In this document: piece after piece, positions 48,438-59,596 of the stretch
Numbering within the stretch: the stretch's first letter is position 1
Layout of the letters: every line of letters begins with the position of its first letter
Assembly: GCA_032622095.1 (NCBI GenBank)
Contig: CP136061.1
Location: 196,898,935 to 196,962,934 of the forward strand
DNA length: 64,000 bases
DNA from: Siphonodentalium dalli
Taxonomy: Eukaryota; Mollusca; Scaphopoda; Gadilida; Siphonodentaliidae
Direction: 5' to 3'
Position numbers and translations under genes: made by a program
Notes under the pieces: generated by a model
Seen by the model: the letters and a program-made list of their open reading frames with translations, nothing else
What the model was told of the DNA's origin: nothing
The model's database searches: none

Positions 48438-49154
48438 TCATATGATGGAGGATAGAAATAAATATATAATATAAAGGTCAGCACGCCCACACAATGAAAT
48501 CAAACGGTAACCGTAATTATTTATACGTTTGTCCTGAGATGCACGCGGAGGGAGATTTTTAATGGTCGTCGACTCATCATTTGTTGCATGATCAATCAAT
48601 TTGGCTGTTCTTGAATTAAAATCACCAATCATAAGAATATTGTCACAAACTGCCCTTACTTCAGCCAGAGACATATAAATAATATCAAAACAGTCACCGG
48701 AACTATATCTAGAGCCTTCCGGGGGAATGTAAACATTGCCTAATATATATACGAGTGACCGTTCGGGTCCAAATTTCAACATAAGCCATGTAACATATTC
48801 ACATTTAAATTCCATAATTTTGACTAGGCACATCAACTCGGTTTTAATCAAAACACATATTCCGCCCGATCTATAACCAGTTACTGATTTTCTGTTCTGA
48901 ATGATTACTGTTGTGTACCCTGGGATCTCGACTTTGTCGACATCATCAGTTTTACATTCCTGAAAACACAAAATTTCATAAGAACACACATAATCAAGAA
49001 ATTCAGGATCAATCAGTTTGCTTCTTATACCACACACATTCAATGACAACACATTTATGGTTGTCAGCTTCACGAAATTACACAACTGTTTTTCGATATT
49101 GTGTGTGCTAAAGGGCAACATGTGGATCTGTTCGCTTAGTACGGTATATATCAT
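48438..49154 (-). pseudogene. LINE endonuclease domain, truncated
   Basis: The minus-strand frame encodes the N-terminal apurinic-like (EEP) endonuclease of the same LINE. LSLNVCGIRS (Asn39), CFQECKTDD (Glu66), GNVYIPPEGS (~139-148) and MIGDFNS (Asp178, Asn180) match the family's catalytic and binding motifs. The domain breaks off after NNYGYRLISLCGRADLYI, and the C-terminal part with the expected Ser-Asp-His motif is absent. About 100-120 bp of AT-rich sequence with stops separate it from the RT frame. The element is therefore internally deleted and cannot encode an intact EN-RT protein. Confidence 0.85.
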
Positions 49155-49378
49155 ATATTGATGTCGTGGAAGTCCACCACATGCGGGTAAAATGTCGCCA
49201 GTATCAAGTTATCAACGAAGATAAACCCTGCATGGAGTTTTGTATTTTGATTCTGATTACGTATACGATGGATTCGCATGACGTCGACGTTGCACGACGT
49301 AAATGAAGTTCGCCCGACGATCCAACGGAACTGACATGATTATATCACACTGTCCAACGGAACGCGCCCTATCAGACA

Positions 49379-50542
49379 TCTATACTATATATTTTGAGAC
49401 TTCGTATATATGTGTGTATGTGTGTGTGTGTGTACTTCATAGAATCCAAAACGCGTGTACAGATTGAGCTCAAACTTCCTATGTAAGTGTCAAATCCCAC
49501 CGACACCGCCGTAATCGTGTTTTCGAGAAGCTCTGAGCACCCTTTATCCACTCCCAGTCATCGAAATCAGCTCAAACGGCACGGCCGGGGTTAATAACGT
49601 CATTATATATATATATGAAGTCAGAGTCTCCAAAGTTATACCGGAACAAACACGTGTTTACGTCGTCTTGGGGGTCCACGATGGGAGTCTGACTTCAATG
49701 CAATGTTATCGCTCGAAACACGTGTTTACTTCGTGTTGAGGTTCACGATGGGAGTCTGACAATTGTTATCGCTCGAAATAGTACATTAGGACGGGAACGG
49801 CTGGACAGATTGAGCTCAAACTTCCTATCTAAAGGTAAAATACCACGTACGATGTCGTCCACGCGTTTTCCAGAAGCTCCGAGCACCCGTACTCCACTCC
49901 CAGTCATAAAAATCAGCTCAAACGGCACGGCCGGGGTTAATAACGTCATTATATATATATATACGAAGTCAACGTTATTAGCATCTGCATTGAGTGCATT
50001 TCCTAGAACGCAACACGTGTTTTACGTCGTCTTGAGGTTCACGATGGGAGTCATTTCAATGCAATGTTATCGCTCGAAACACGTGTTTACTTCGTGTTGA
50101 GGTTCACGATGGGAGTCTGACATTTCAATGCAATGTTATCGCTCGAAATATTATGCAGAAAGGCAGATCTCGGAAACGGGTGGAGCTATCGACCTGAAAT
50201 TTGCTATGTGAATGTATCTTGCACCGGGTACAAATTTTATCGGGTCGCCGAGCCCATGCGACGCCCGTGCAGCGCATGCGCAGACGAGATCTCGGAAACG
50301 GGTGGAGCTATCGACATGAAATTTGCTATGTGAATGTATCTTGGGCCGGGTACAAATTTGATCGGGTCGCCGAGCCCGTGCGACGCCAGCTTCGCGCATG
50401 CGCAGACCAGATCTCGGAAACGGGTGGAGCTACCGGGTACAAATTTTTCTTATTGAAACGCGTGGAGCTAAAAATTAAAAAAAAATATAAAAAAAAAATG
50501 TCATGTTTCGGACAAGCCGCCGGTGGCGGGCTAACCTGCTAG
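49379..50542 (+). mobile_element. Helitron-like element 4, relative of element 2
   Basis: Starts A-TCTATACTATATATTTTGAG and ends with a CCGCC-GGT-GGCGG hairpin and CTAG at 50539-50542. It contains the TTCATAGAATCCAAAACGCG and GCATGCGCAG blocks of element 2. It also has two to three extra repeats around ACACGTGTTTACTTCGTG and GGTTCACGATGGGAGTC. Non-coding. Confidence 0.6.
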
Positions 50543-51506
50543 TCTATTATATATTTTGAAAGATCTGTAAGTTTGTGTGTTTGAAATCGATGGACTCGAA
50601 AACGACTAAGCCAATTTCGATGAAATTTGGTATTTTAGGGTATTTTCGGCCGGAGACGAACATAGGCATATTTATTTGTCCGTGCGACGTGGCCTTCACC
50701 TTCAAAAATCATATCTCGGGATTGCAGTGCTAATCACGCAGAGATTTAACACTACGATGCAGGGAGGATAACTCTATATTCATACGTCGACGAACGTATA
50801 AGCCTTTTGCAGGCCTTGCGCATCGTGTATTTTCCCCAAAATTATAACAATTACAATATATATTGTCAATTTGCAGGCTATTAAAAATCGTGCATCTATC
50901 ATTTATTACAATTTCTGATATATAAATTTTGTTACAGCTAATATTCTTAGGTCTATTGTCGATAGATTTAGTTTTTGTATATTCACACCACGTATAGGCT
51001 CAAGCTGTTTACATTTACCCCGCGGGTCTGGAATCTCATCCAAGAATCCATTTAGCTGAAATAATACTTCGTTGTTGAGAAATGGAATCTACCGGTGGCC
51101 CCAAACCATCAATGCCAACAACATCGACATTGTTCAACTTTGACGGCGAGAAAATAATTAGTTAAAATTTACTACACAATTCTGATTTATATTTACGTTG
51201 AAGCTTGATAATTAACGAGTGTGTATATGAGGCGCGTTTACATACTTTAGTGGAAATCAAATCGGGTAAAACTGGCGGATTTTTACGGACGAAATTTGAT
51301 ACATAGGGGATCTCGGTATCCACTGGGCCGATTTCAATTCAAGGTCAAATCGGGTAAAACCGGATGGATTTCGACGGGTACTTTTGTCGGGTACTTTTGT
51401 TCGGGCACTGTGTTTTGGACGGGTCAAATCGTGACCCCACTTGACCTTGGCCTTCAAAATAGACAATTCAAGGTCAAAGCCCGGACGAAGTCGGGTCACC
51501 TTCTAG
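50543..51506 (+). mobile_element. Helitron-like element 5, abutting element 4
   Basis: Starts TCTATTATATATTTTGAAAG directly after element 4 and ends with the CCCGGAC-GAA-GTCGGG hairpin and CTAG at 51503-51506, followed by T. It has the same terminal blocks as element 3. About 540 bp of other sequence (about 50710-51245) sit inside. Confidence 0.6.
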
Positions 51507-53695
51507 TATTATATATAGAGGCAGACCAGTGTCCGACATAAACCTATCAGTGTTATTAAACTATTGTCGATTCAGAGAAAGATTTATCACAAGTTGATCA
51601 ATAATCTTCTTAAAAACAAATTAAAGGTATATATCCAGGGGGGGGGCGAATTTTGTTTTTACGAGACGTGAGGTATGGGGGGTGGGGGTGGGGGGGGGGG
51701 GTTGGTACCCGAGGCCGGAAACAGTTTTTGACCACTTTTTTTTCATTGACATATTTTCAACTGTTTTAAACATATTTGTTTATATGTTGTGGCGTGTTGC
51801 AATATGAGAAGCACTAATACATTCAATATTGTTATAATTACCCCCATAAGTTGATATAAAATGGAAAAATAGTGAATAGTGTGGGGGTGGGTCCCAAAAT
51901 TGTCTTTGATTTTTTTTGCGCGCAAATTTTTTTATTGTGTCTGTTTCAGCTTGCTTGGCAGTTTTTATAATGAAAATTGTCTAGTTCACGGTGTAGTTCA
52001 ATAAAACAAAATACTTCAAATAGCTCTGGGGTAGGGTGAAATTAATGCAGTCTGACAATATCAGCTAACAACTCATGACAGAATATTAATTACAATAATT
52101 CTTATACTCTTTATTCATACAGTTAGTTGATGCATGAGTGTAATGTATGAAATAAGTATTTGTATCAGTGTTTGTACACTAAAATTGATTGCATATCAGC
52201 ATATGTGATACAATTATGGCCATGTGACACTCAACGCAGGGCAACTCATTTTATTTTTAACCCTTTGAACACTAAGGCCCCAGAGCATTAGTAGCACCCT
52301 GGCGCGGGGCTCCCACTCGTTCAAATAACTGCCGGTATTCTCAGTGTATCAGAATAATGTATAGTTAATAATATATAGCAGACACAGGTAGACATATAAT
52401 AGTAAATCAAGAGTACAGCCGGTATACTGTAAACAGAAGACCAAATTGGAGTTATCTTCCCTACACCAACACAATGACGTACGCTTATACTGTGACCTCA
52501 TCTCCACGGTCAATGTCAATAAAGTGCACATCCGTGTATATGGATTTGGCACTAAATTGACCATCCGCGTTCAAACTCAAAGGGTTAAACAATATTTTAG
52601 GCTTAGTCCTAAGTCGTAACGCGAGGTCGGTCGGTGGTCATGCAGGCATATATAAAAGCTAATTCACATGCACATTTTCCTTTTTGGTATTACTATAGGC
52701 TCTAGGCCTACTAGTTGATGCTAGTTGATGTCTGAAAAAAAGATAAATTTAATTTTGTGTAATTTTTTATTCTATTATAGGCCCTAACACTGGCCATAGT
52801 TATTTTTTGTTGTCATTCCAGGGGATTCAATATATTTTTCATCTACTCACACAGATGAATAGGCTGGGTTATAAATTTACCAATATAATCACATCATATT
52901 CTACCTTTGTTGATTGCTTAGAGTTCAATTTAGTTGAGATTATCGCTGATTACTGCTGATTATCGCATAATTATCAGCCAAGAAAATATTTGTCTTGTAC
53001 ATGTTTGTAAACAGGAAGTAACATTTAATTTGGCCTTTCAAAGAAGGGACCAATATATAGCGGTTGGTCGTTTTTACAGAGGGGACCAACATAAAGCGTT
53101 GGGGTTTTGGAGTGGTTGTCTAAAATTTTATGAAAAAAAAATGCAAGAAAGGGTAGGTGGGTGTAAAAAAAATGGCAATGTAAAAAAAACACCCCCACGT
53201 CTCGCAACATTTTTACGGACCCCCTGATATATCACCATTTTTGTATTTACCTATGCAGTGGAGGGGTCATCTGGCGATGTCCTGTTCGACTCCAGGCAAT
53301 CTGGCTTTTGTTTAAAGCAGTCTCCAAATCGGAAACAAGTAGTGCGTACAAGCTCATAGGAGATAGGTCATGATGGACTTATACCCAGTATTCTGTTGAA
53401 TGGCGCGGGCCACAATGAAAACACGTAATATATAGAGCTCACATTTGGTCTGCAAATAGGTTCATATTAAACCTAAATATTCACATTTATTTTATTCTTA
53501 GTTTATTTTAATGTGTGTGTTTTTGTTTATTTATTTAATTAAATTTGTTTAAAGCAAAATTTTGAAAAAACTAATGCCGTTAGAACCTCCGCCAGGTATA
53601 TATTATATACATTCCTGTGTTTCATGTGTGCCCACCGTGCTATCATACATATACATGTACGCCATATTTATACCCGACATGTAATCCATTTGCAG
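51507..53695. other. Gene B intron 5, last part
   Basis: Contains poly-G tracts near 51638 and 51690, the TTAA MITE at 52261-52584, and a partial GAATGGCGCGGGCC repeat near 53395. The final 100 bases match those before the gene A exon at 1432. No further exon is seen. Confidence 0.45.
52261..52584. mobile_element. TTAA-flanked (piggyBac-like) MITE, diverged ends
   Basis: CCCTTTGAACACT at the left and TCAAACTCAAAGGG at the right, directly bounded by TTAA at 52257-52260 and 52585-52588. Only the outer 8 bp of the inverted ends are identical. Non-coding, 324 bp. Confidence 0.6.
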
Positions 53696-53851
53696 GTGCC
53701 AGGTGGTCGGATTGGTCACAATTTGGCCAATGCAGTTCACCCTGTGGGAACGGCGTGATGAAAAGAAGTCGGACATGTTTCCCCCCGTTCGGGTGTGTGG
53801 GTTCAGATCAAAATGAGACAGTAAAAACATGCAACCCGGGAAAGTGTCACG
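53696..53851 (+). CDS. Gene B exon 6: thrombospondin type 1 repeat
   Basis: 156 nt, phase 1-1 (acceptor CCATTTGCAG, donor GTGAGT). It encodes ARWSDWSQFGQCSSPCGNGV, MKRSRTCFPPFGC and CNPGKCHG, with six cysteines and the WSDW pair; NET is a possible N-glycosylation site. It is the paralogue of the gene A exon at 1432: the MKRSRTC core, the donor context and the flanking intron are shared, while the loop between cysteines 3 and 5 differs. The next exon, 3.77 kb away, is the Cys-rich module, as in gene A. Confidence 0.9.
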
Positions 53852-56160
53852 GTGAGTAATATTAGGGGCAGTGGTGTATGTTTTTTGAAGGGGGCGGGTG
53901 TAACCTCCATGACTTTGGGATAAGAAACAGACAGTTGGAAATTTCATGTTTGACTTCATATAGTTTGATATTCCACATAAAAGAGATTTGTGATGTACAA
54001 ACCACAATGAGCTCATTGTTCCTACTCCGAGTCACATGGCCGTGAACACATGGGAATTTTATGTGTACATGTTGAGAAATTGCGACAGTTGGTTAGCTTG
54101 ATTAAGTTGATTTACCAGTTGGAAATATCGAACCCAAGATGAGCATAGATATTTTCTCAAATTTGGTAATTTGTGTCACTATCAAGCATATTTGTAGCAA
54201 ATACATGTCATGTATATGCTTATTATGCCCCCGTTTACTCTTTCTTTTACGAAACGAAGAATGGGTTATAGTTCACATATAAATGTTTTGAATTCCCGGT
54301 ACAAATCCTGAACAAGGGCGACCACTCGATAAATTTTGTTGCTAACAGGACATGGCTCATTTGAGTATTCAACTTATGTATATTTTGTTTGAAATCAAGG
54401 ATAAAAAGGGTTCGATAATTACTCGAAGCAAAAAGACTATAAGATGTTTTGAATTGTTTGCGCAAAAGTAAGACAAAGTCCTTTTATTTTTCTATAATGA
54501 CTTGAATAAGTTTTTATATGACATACAAGTTCCGTATATAATTAGCTCACCTATTTACCGACATAACTTAATTCCCTGATCTTGACCGAAATGTATCAAA
54601 ACAGAGTATGATTTCATATTTCAAATAGCCTAGTGCATTTCAGTTATCTTATATACACATGCAGAATATATCTAATTTGTTGATTTGTAATACCCAAAAA
54701 CAGAGGAATGCTATTTTCACGAATGAGATCATTTTGGTATACATAGCACTAAAAATACTATATGTTCTTTTTATTACACGCGTTTTGCAAATAATTCACA
54801 ACTTACAACAATAAATGCTCATAGTGACCTCCAATCGTATCTATACTCATTCTTGTTTCACTGCAATAATTGCCCAATAAGTATGTCGACATTTTGCGAC
54901 AAACAACTTTTTATCGTGATATGTTATAATGAAAGAAAGGTTAACCGTTTCATGACGGAAGCTGCACTGGTGCAGCATTAAATATCATGTACAAGTGCAT
55001 TCCCTTATATATGCCAGTCGCAAATAAGGAGCCTTGCATATATAAGAGAATGCAACGGCTTACAAGGTCATGGTAAATATTGTTAGGCCAATGTATTAGA
55101 ATGCATTGGCACAGGGTTTTCGCAAATTTTCAGGAAGCTCCAGTCATGCTGGGGTTAAAGTGTTTATGTTCGTATATACATGTACACAAGCACGAAGAGG
55201 AACTGATCATTGCAATCTGTATTTGACCTTTCATACATGAACACGTGCAATCTGTATTTGAGTTTTGTGATTCTACATGTACAATCCTGTATTTCCTTCC
55301 AGCTATTGAACATTTACCAGTTGGGACTGTGACCATAACCCCCGCTCTGCCCCTTTTATAGGATCCTCGGACTATCGAACCATCAGGACTATTGAATCCT
55401 CAGACAGGTGAACACTCGGACTAGTGAACCATCGGTCTGTGCTCTTTAGACCAACCCTCGGATTATTGAACCCTCGTACTAATGCACTGTCCACAACCCA
55501 TTTGTTCCCCGCTATCATTTTAATATTCTTCAAGTTTGTGCCGGGACGTGGCTAGAGGGTCTCTCAATGTAGGTTGATTATATGTGCACCCATATGTAAT
55601 GCAGCTAACCACGTGAGAAGTAAAAACTCTGTACACACTGAAAACAAAAGGGGCATTCCGTACCCTTTGGGGGTATTTGGTACCCCATGGACTACTGCAT
55701 ATATTAGCCAACTCCCTGAGAGGGGTAAATGTGGGAGGTGGCACATCTTCTCCTTAGGGGGTGTAGAAAGTCACCACCCATAGCGGGGGGGGGGGGGGGG
55801 GTCGGAAAACATTTCCAGACACGTATGCTATTTTTTGCCGAGGACCCCAAATTGTTTCCATTTCATAGAGTTTTTTCCAGCCATATTTTGACACCCACCC
55901 CCTTGTGGAACGCAAATCACAAACATACAGAGAAGACCATGACCAAACCTCCTAAATTGAGATTCAGTGAATCTAGTAATGAACAGCAGGACTGGTCTCT
56001 AGCAGTATATTCTTGACTGCAGCAGAATGCAGTGGATTTTTAATCGTTTTTGTTAAATATCATATTTCCACAGCTCTGTGCACAGTCAATTTATTTTAAA
56101 GCTTAGTATATGAATAGCGCATGGCTTGGAGTTGACTACGCGAATGTAGTGGCCAGTGGG
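53852..56160. other. Gene B intron 6, first part
   Basis: Segments near 53852-53880 and 54600-54660 match the gene A intron. 54945-55154 is a MITE and 55785-55801 is a G17 run. No exon is seen. Confidence 0.5.
54945..55154. mobile_element. Degenerate TTAA-flanked MITE with shared hairpin
   Basis: Bounded by TTAA at 54941-54944 and 55155-55158. The ends share CATGAC and GGAAGCT-like words only loosely. The interior holds a damaged copy of the GCATTCTCTTATATATGC hairpin of the elements at 32931 and 43274. Confidence 0.5.
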
Positions 56161-56169
56161 AAGGGTGTA

Positions 56170-57330
56170 GTTCATGAGCCGAAGGCCATACATACGGATA
56201 TTATGACAACAAGTTGAAATTAATATGTGATAATATCGATTTCTTATCAATTTCTAGCCGCCAATTTAGCAGCGATCTTGGCTGTGAGTATCAATTGCCA
56301 AACCCTAATGAATACTTCATGTCACTATTCCATATCAACATGTAATGGTGGATAGAAATCGCGAAACAATAACGCCCATCGTAAGAAAGTAAAAGAATGT
56401 AGACTTGTTTTCAAATTTCGGTCGCCATTTTGGCCGCCATCTTCGATTTGGAAAACAATTTCTTGCATGAGATGTAATGTAATTACTTCACCTCAGTATT
56501 TCCAACTCAATTGTAAGCATGGGTGGAGTTGTCTCGACAATAATGCCCAATGATGTGAATATGAGGGAATTTTGGTCATTTTTAAAAATCTGTCCACCAT
56601 TGTGGGCGCCATTTTGGATTTGGGGGACTTTTATTTGGATACGGTACAAGGAAAGTTCTTCGCCTAAGTGTTCCCAACTCACAATAGTAAGCAGGTGTGG
56701 AGTTGTCATGACAATACTGTTCACTGATGTTAAAATTGGCGATTTTCGGCGATTTTTTATTTCTGGTGGCCATTTTGGCCGCCATCTTGGATTAGGGTAA
56801 ATATTCCTCAACTCAGGTATAAGAGGAATCCTAGCTTGAGTATCTACTGCACATATATATGCATGGGTGTTGTTATAATAGCAATAACATTCATTGATTC
56901 GAAACATTACATCGCTTTATTAACGTAGATTCGGCTTTGACCTATTATACCGGCATTTGGGAAAACGTGATATCGGACAAAAATATCCCGAAATGAATGT
57001 ATATTATGGACCCCATGTCGTCGCCAATGACTCCTCTATGTGATAAATGTATAACATGACGCACAGATGCCAACATTTTCCCACAGAGACAAACGAAAGG
57101 TGGTAACATGTCAGAAAAATAGCATATTTTCACATTTCGGCGGCCATCTTGGCCGCCATATTGGATTCTGGTGTCGGATTTTTGACTAATTTGTAAGGGT
57201 TGTACATTAGCATAACGAATCGAGCGGAAAACAAGACGGCATGTAACATCATCTTTACTATAACGGCGATCAAAGAGACCTGGTGCATTTAAAAAAAATG
57301 GCCGCCATGATGGACGCCATCTTGTCTGGA
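56170..57330. repeat. Diverged satellite of about 173 bp with GCCGCCATCTTGG words
   Basis: GCATGGGTGGAGTTGTC at 56518 recurs as GCAGGTGTGGAGTTGTC about 173 bp later and again near 56860. Each unit carries one or two copies of GGCCGCCATNTTGGAT (near 56265, 56435, 56610, 56772, 57142 and 57300). About six or seven units are visible. No coding content. Confidence 0.65.
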
Positions 57331-57618
57331 GTCTCTGCGGCCACTTTTTTTTCTTGTTAAAAAGTGAAAAAAATTAGAGGAGACCTTAAGGAAGAAAATT
57401 AGTGGGGTGAAGTTAAGTCCTGGGGGGGGGGGGTGCAGAGATCGACCAATATCTCCTGGACTAATTACTATTAACAATAATAACCACTTGATTTTAGAGT
57501 TATCCATCTTACACCCGCAATTTTTGAACAAATATGAATATTTCAGTAACGAACGCCGCCCGTGCCTTGAATAAAGTATGTTATGTTATGTTATGCTATA
57601 CATGTATGCTTCAAGCAG

Positions 57619-57906
57619 ACCGCTGTTTCGGGCGAAACAGTTCAGATCTCAGCTGCGACGAGAAGAGCACCTTCTTGGTAACTAAAGCAACCTGCAACAC
57701 CAGTTCCGTCGTCGACGAATCGTGCCGATTGGCTGTGCAAACCAGCACAGATAAGGACAACTGCACAAGCGACATAACTAAACCAACAAAAGAGGCGTGT
57801 GAGACGGTGACGTCAAGATCATGTGCGTTCTCAGAGATATCACGTCATCTGGCAAATACATCGCTGGAAAATTGCGACGAAGCGTGTGTCTCTTATATGT
57901 GTAGAG
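57619..57906 (+). CDS. Gene B exon 7: 10-cysteine N-glycosylated domain, family unknown
   Basis: 288 nt, phase 1-1 (acceptor TTCAAGCAG, donor GTATGT). It encodes the same 96-residue module as 5351-5638: DRCFGRNSSDLSCDEK through NCDEACVSYMCRG, with ten cysteines and four sequons conserved. By eye there are about 5 amino-acid differences (such as F/L after STF, N/E before SC, EAS/VTS) and roughly 15-17 nucleotide differences, many synonymous. All cysteines are retained, which argues for function in both genes. I cannot assign a known family. It links the TSP1 array to the membrane-anchor exon and could be a ligand-binding or structural module. Confidence 0.88.
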
Positions 57907-58829
57907 GTATGTTTTATTGTTTACTCGGCAACAAATGACCAATGTGTAGATGTAGATCAGGGGTCAATACTATGAACAATTTTATACCTGTAAATACAAA
58001 TTGTATTTATTAATTTGTAATTACAAATTTGTGTTAACTATCACAGTGGTTTCATAGTACAGGGAAAATTTAGCCGTATTATTGTAATACCTTAGACTGG
58101 GCGAGAGGTGAAACCCCTAAAAGGCAGCTGTAAAACTTAGATAAAACAAACTCCCCACTCTGCTCCCATGCACATGTTATCAGTGTTATCTGAATGCAGT
58201 TCAAATTAGACGGACATGTATATAGAGCTAAAATAACTGACAACAATTTATATGGAGAAGTTACAATGCGTGCTATCATATTGTGATTAGTGAGAACGCC
58301 GGTACTATGAAACGATGAGCTAACAAAATCTCGCAAATTTCACAAAGATCTACTGTTGATTATTGTAGATTGCTTACGGACAACCCTTTGCCTGTGAGTG
58401 ATTAACAATATATTGAATCACGGCGGGCCAAAGTTACAAAAGAAATAACCAATCATAAGTTGAGAGGTGAACGCTTATCAGAGCTATCCAATCGGTTCAC
58501 GGATTGCTAAGTTGATGACCACTTGTCTGCGCAAGTTAACAATTAAACGGTTCGTTTGTAGTGTGTGTATGTAAGTACAAGTCAGTGTAATGCCGAGTAC
58601 TACAAACATTTTGGTATCATTGTTTTTACAAATTACAAATTTACAACCATTCAGTTTGAAAATAAAATATTATTTTGATGGTATAGCATTATATATATTC
58701 TGACCATCCTATTATTTCAAACTGATCCGCTACTCTTATCATAACACATCGAGGCAGTAACGTGGCTCCATTTTATCGGGAGGGGTGTGTCGAAGCAGGG
58801 ACGTGCTAATGGTATCGGTTATAGGAGTG

Positions 58830-59118
58830 GCGCGGTAGAGTGCCAGTCGGTAGAATGACAGGTGCACTACACCGTTACATGCCGTCCAGTGCCGACGAAG
58901 CTGGTTCTAACCCCGTCATATGGAGGGTGACCGGAATCGTGTATCTGGGCAAGTTTGTCAGTTGCTTTCCGGGGGTCGGTGGTTTCTACACGCAGTGGGA
59001 CGATTTCTCGGTGAAATCGAGCCTCTGCGTGGTCTTTCCTCCACCCGTAAAATTGACAACGTCGTGCGTGGCATAGCGGCTAGAACGTCGATAAACCCTA
59101 ATAAACCAAACCAAACCA
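58830..59118 (+). mobile_element. tRNA-like SINE with 9-bp target duplication
   Basis: The head contains GAGTGCCAGTCGG (A-box-like) and GGTTCTAACCCC (B-box-like). The body ends GTCGATAAACCCTAATAAAC with a short AAACC tail. Exact direct repeats ATAGGAGTG flank it at 58821-58829 and 59119-59127. The long frame across it is not a gene. It is inserted in the hAT-like element, so it is younger than that insertion. Confidence 0.75.
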
Positions 59119-59332
59119 ATAGGAGTGTCATTTTATAATTTCAAACTGCTCCGATATCTTATAATATATCTAGATAGGGACGTGGCTATATGGGCTCAGT
59201 TTGGCGACGGGGTGTCCATCCTATAATTTCCATATGCACCCTTTGAACAAAAAAATGCCTATAAATTCCACATAACGATGGAATCGTATATCAAGAGGAA
59301 AGTATTTTAATTTGTCTACGCTGATAACAAAA

Positions 59333-59596
59333 CTTAGTCAATATGACTAACATATGTTAGTCAAAAGTTTTTCCTCAGGATGACTGACTTAGTTCAGCCA
59401 ACATGACTGAGGCATAACATTAATCAAAATTACTAGGGTGATGTTAGTCATAACGACTAAGAAATGGGGACTTTTCTTAGTCAATTGGAAGGCGTAAATT
59501 AAAGTTGCTGAATTATGTGCAAATAATTCCAATAATTGACCAAAGTTACTCAAAACGTTTGTGACTAACACTAAGTTAGTCATAGTTAGTCAATAT
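59333..59596. repeat. Cluster of TTAGTCA/TGACTAA words
   Basis: At least nine copies of TTAGTCA or its complement in 265 bases. Some are back to back as palindromes (TGACTAACATATGTTAGTCA), and TTAGTCAATATG occurs at both ends. The word is close to an AP-1 core. Inside the hAT-like element. Confidence 0.7.

Larger units (their letters stand above)
45640..49160 (-). mobile_element. Non-LTR retrotransposon in gene B intron 5
   Basis: Encloses the EN and RT frames in the usual EN-RT order on the minus strand, antisense to gene B. No ORF1 is found 5' of EN. A G13 run (C13 on the element strand) sits 10 bases after the RT stop. I could not define target-site duplications or a 3' tail, so outer limits are approximate. 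Confidence 0.8.

Noticed and set aside
58840-59138. Frames of 72-78 codons
   Set aside because: Entirely within the tRNA-like SINE.
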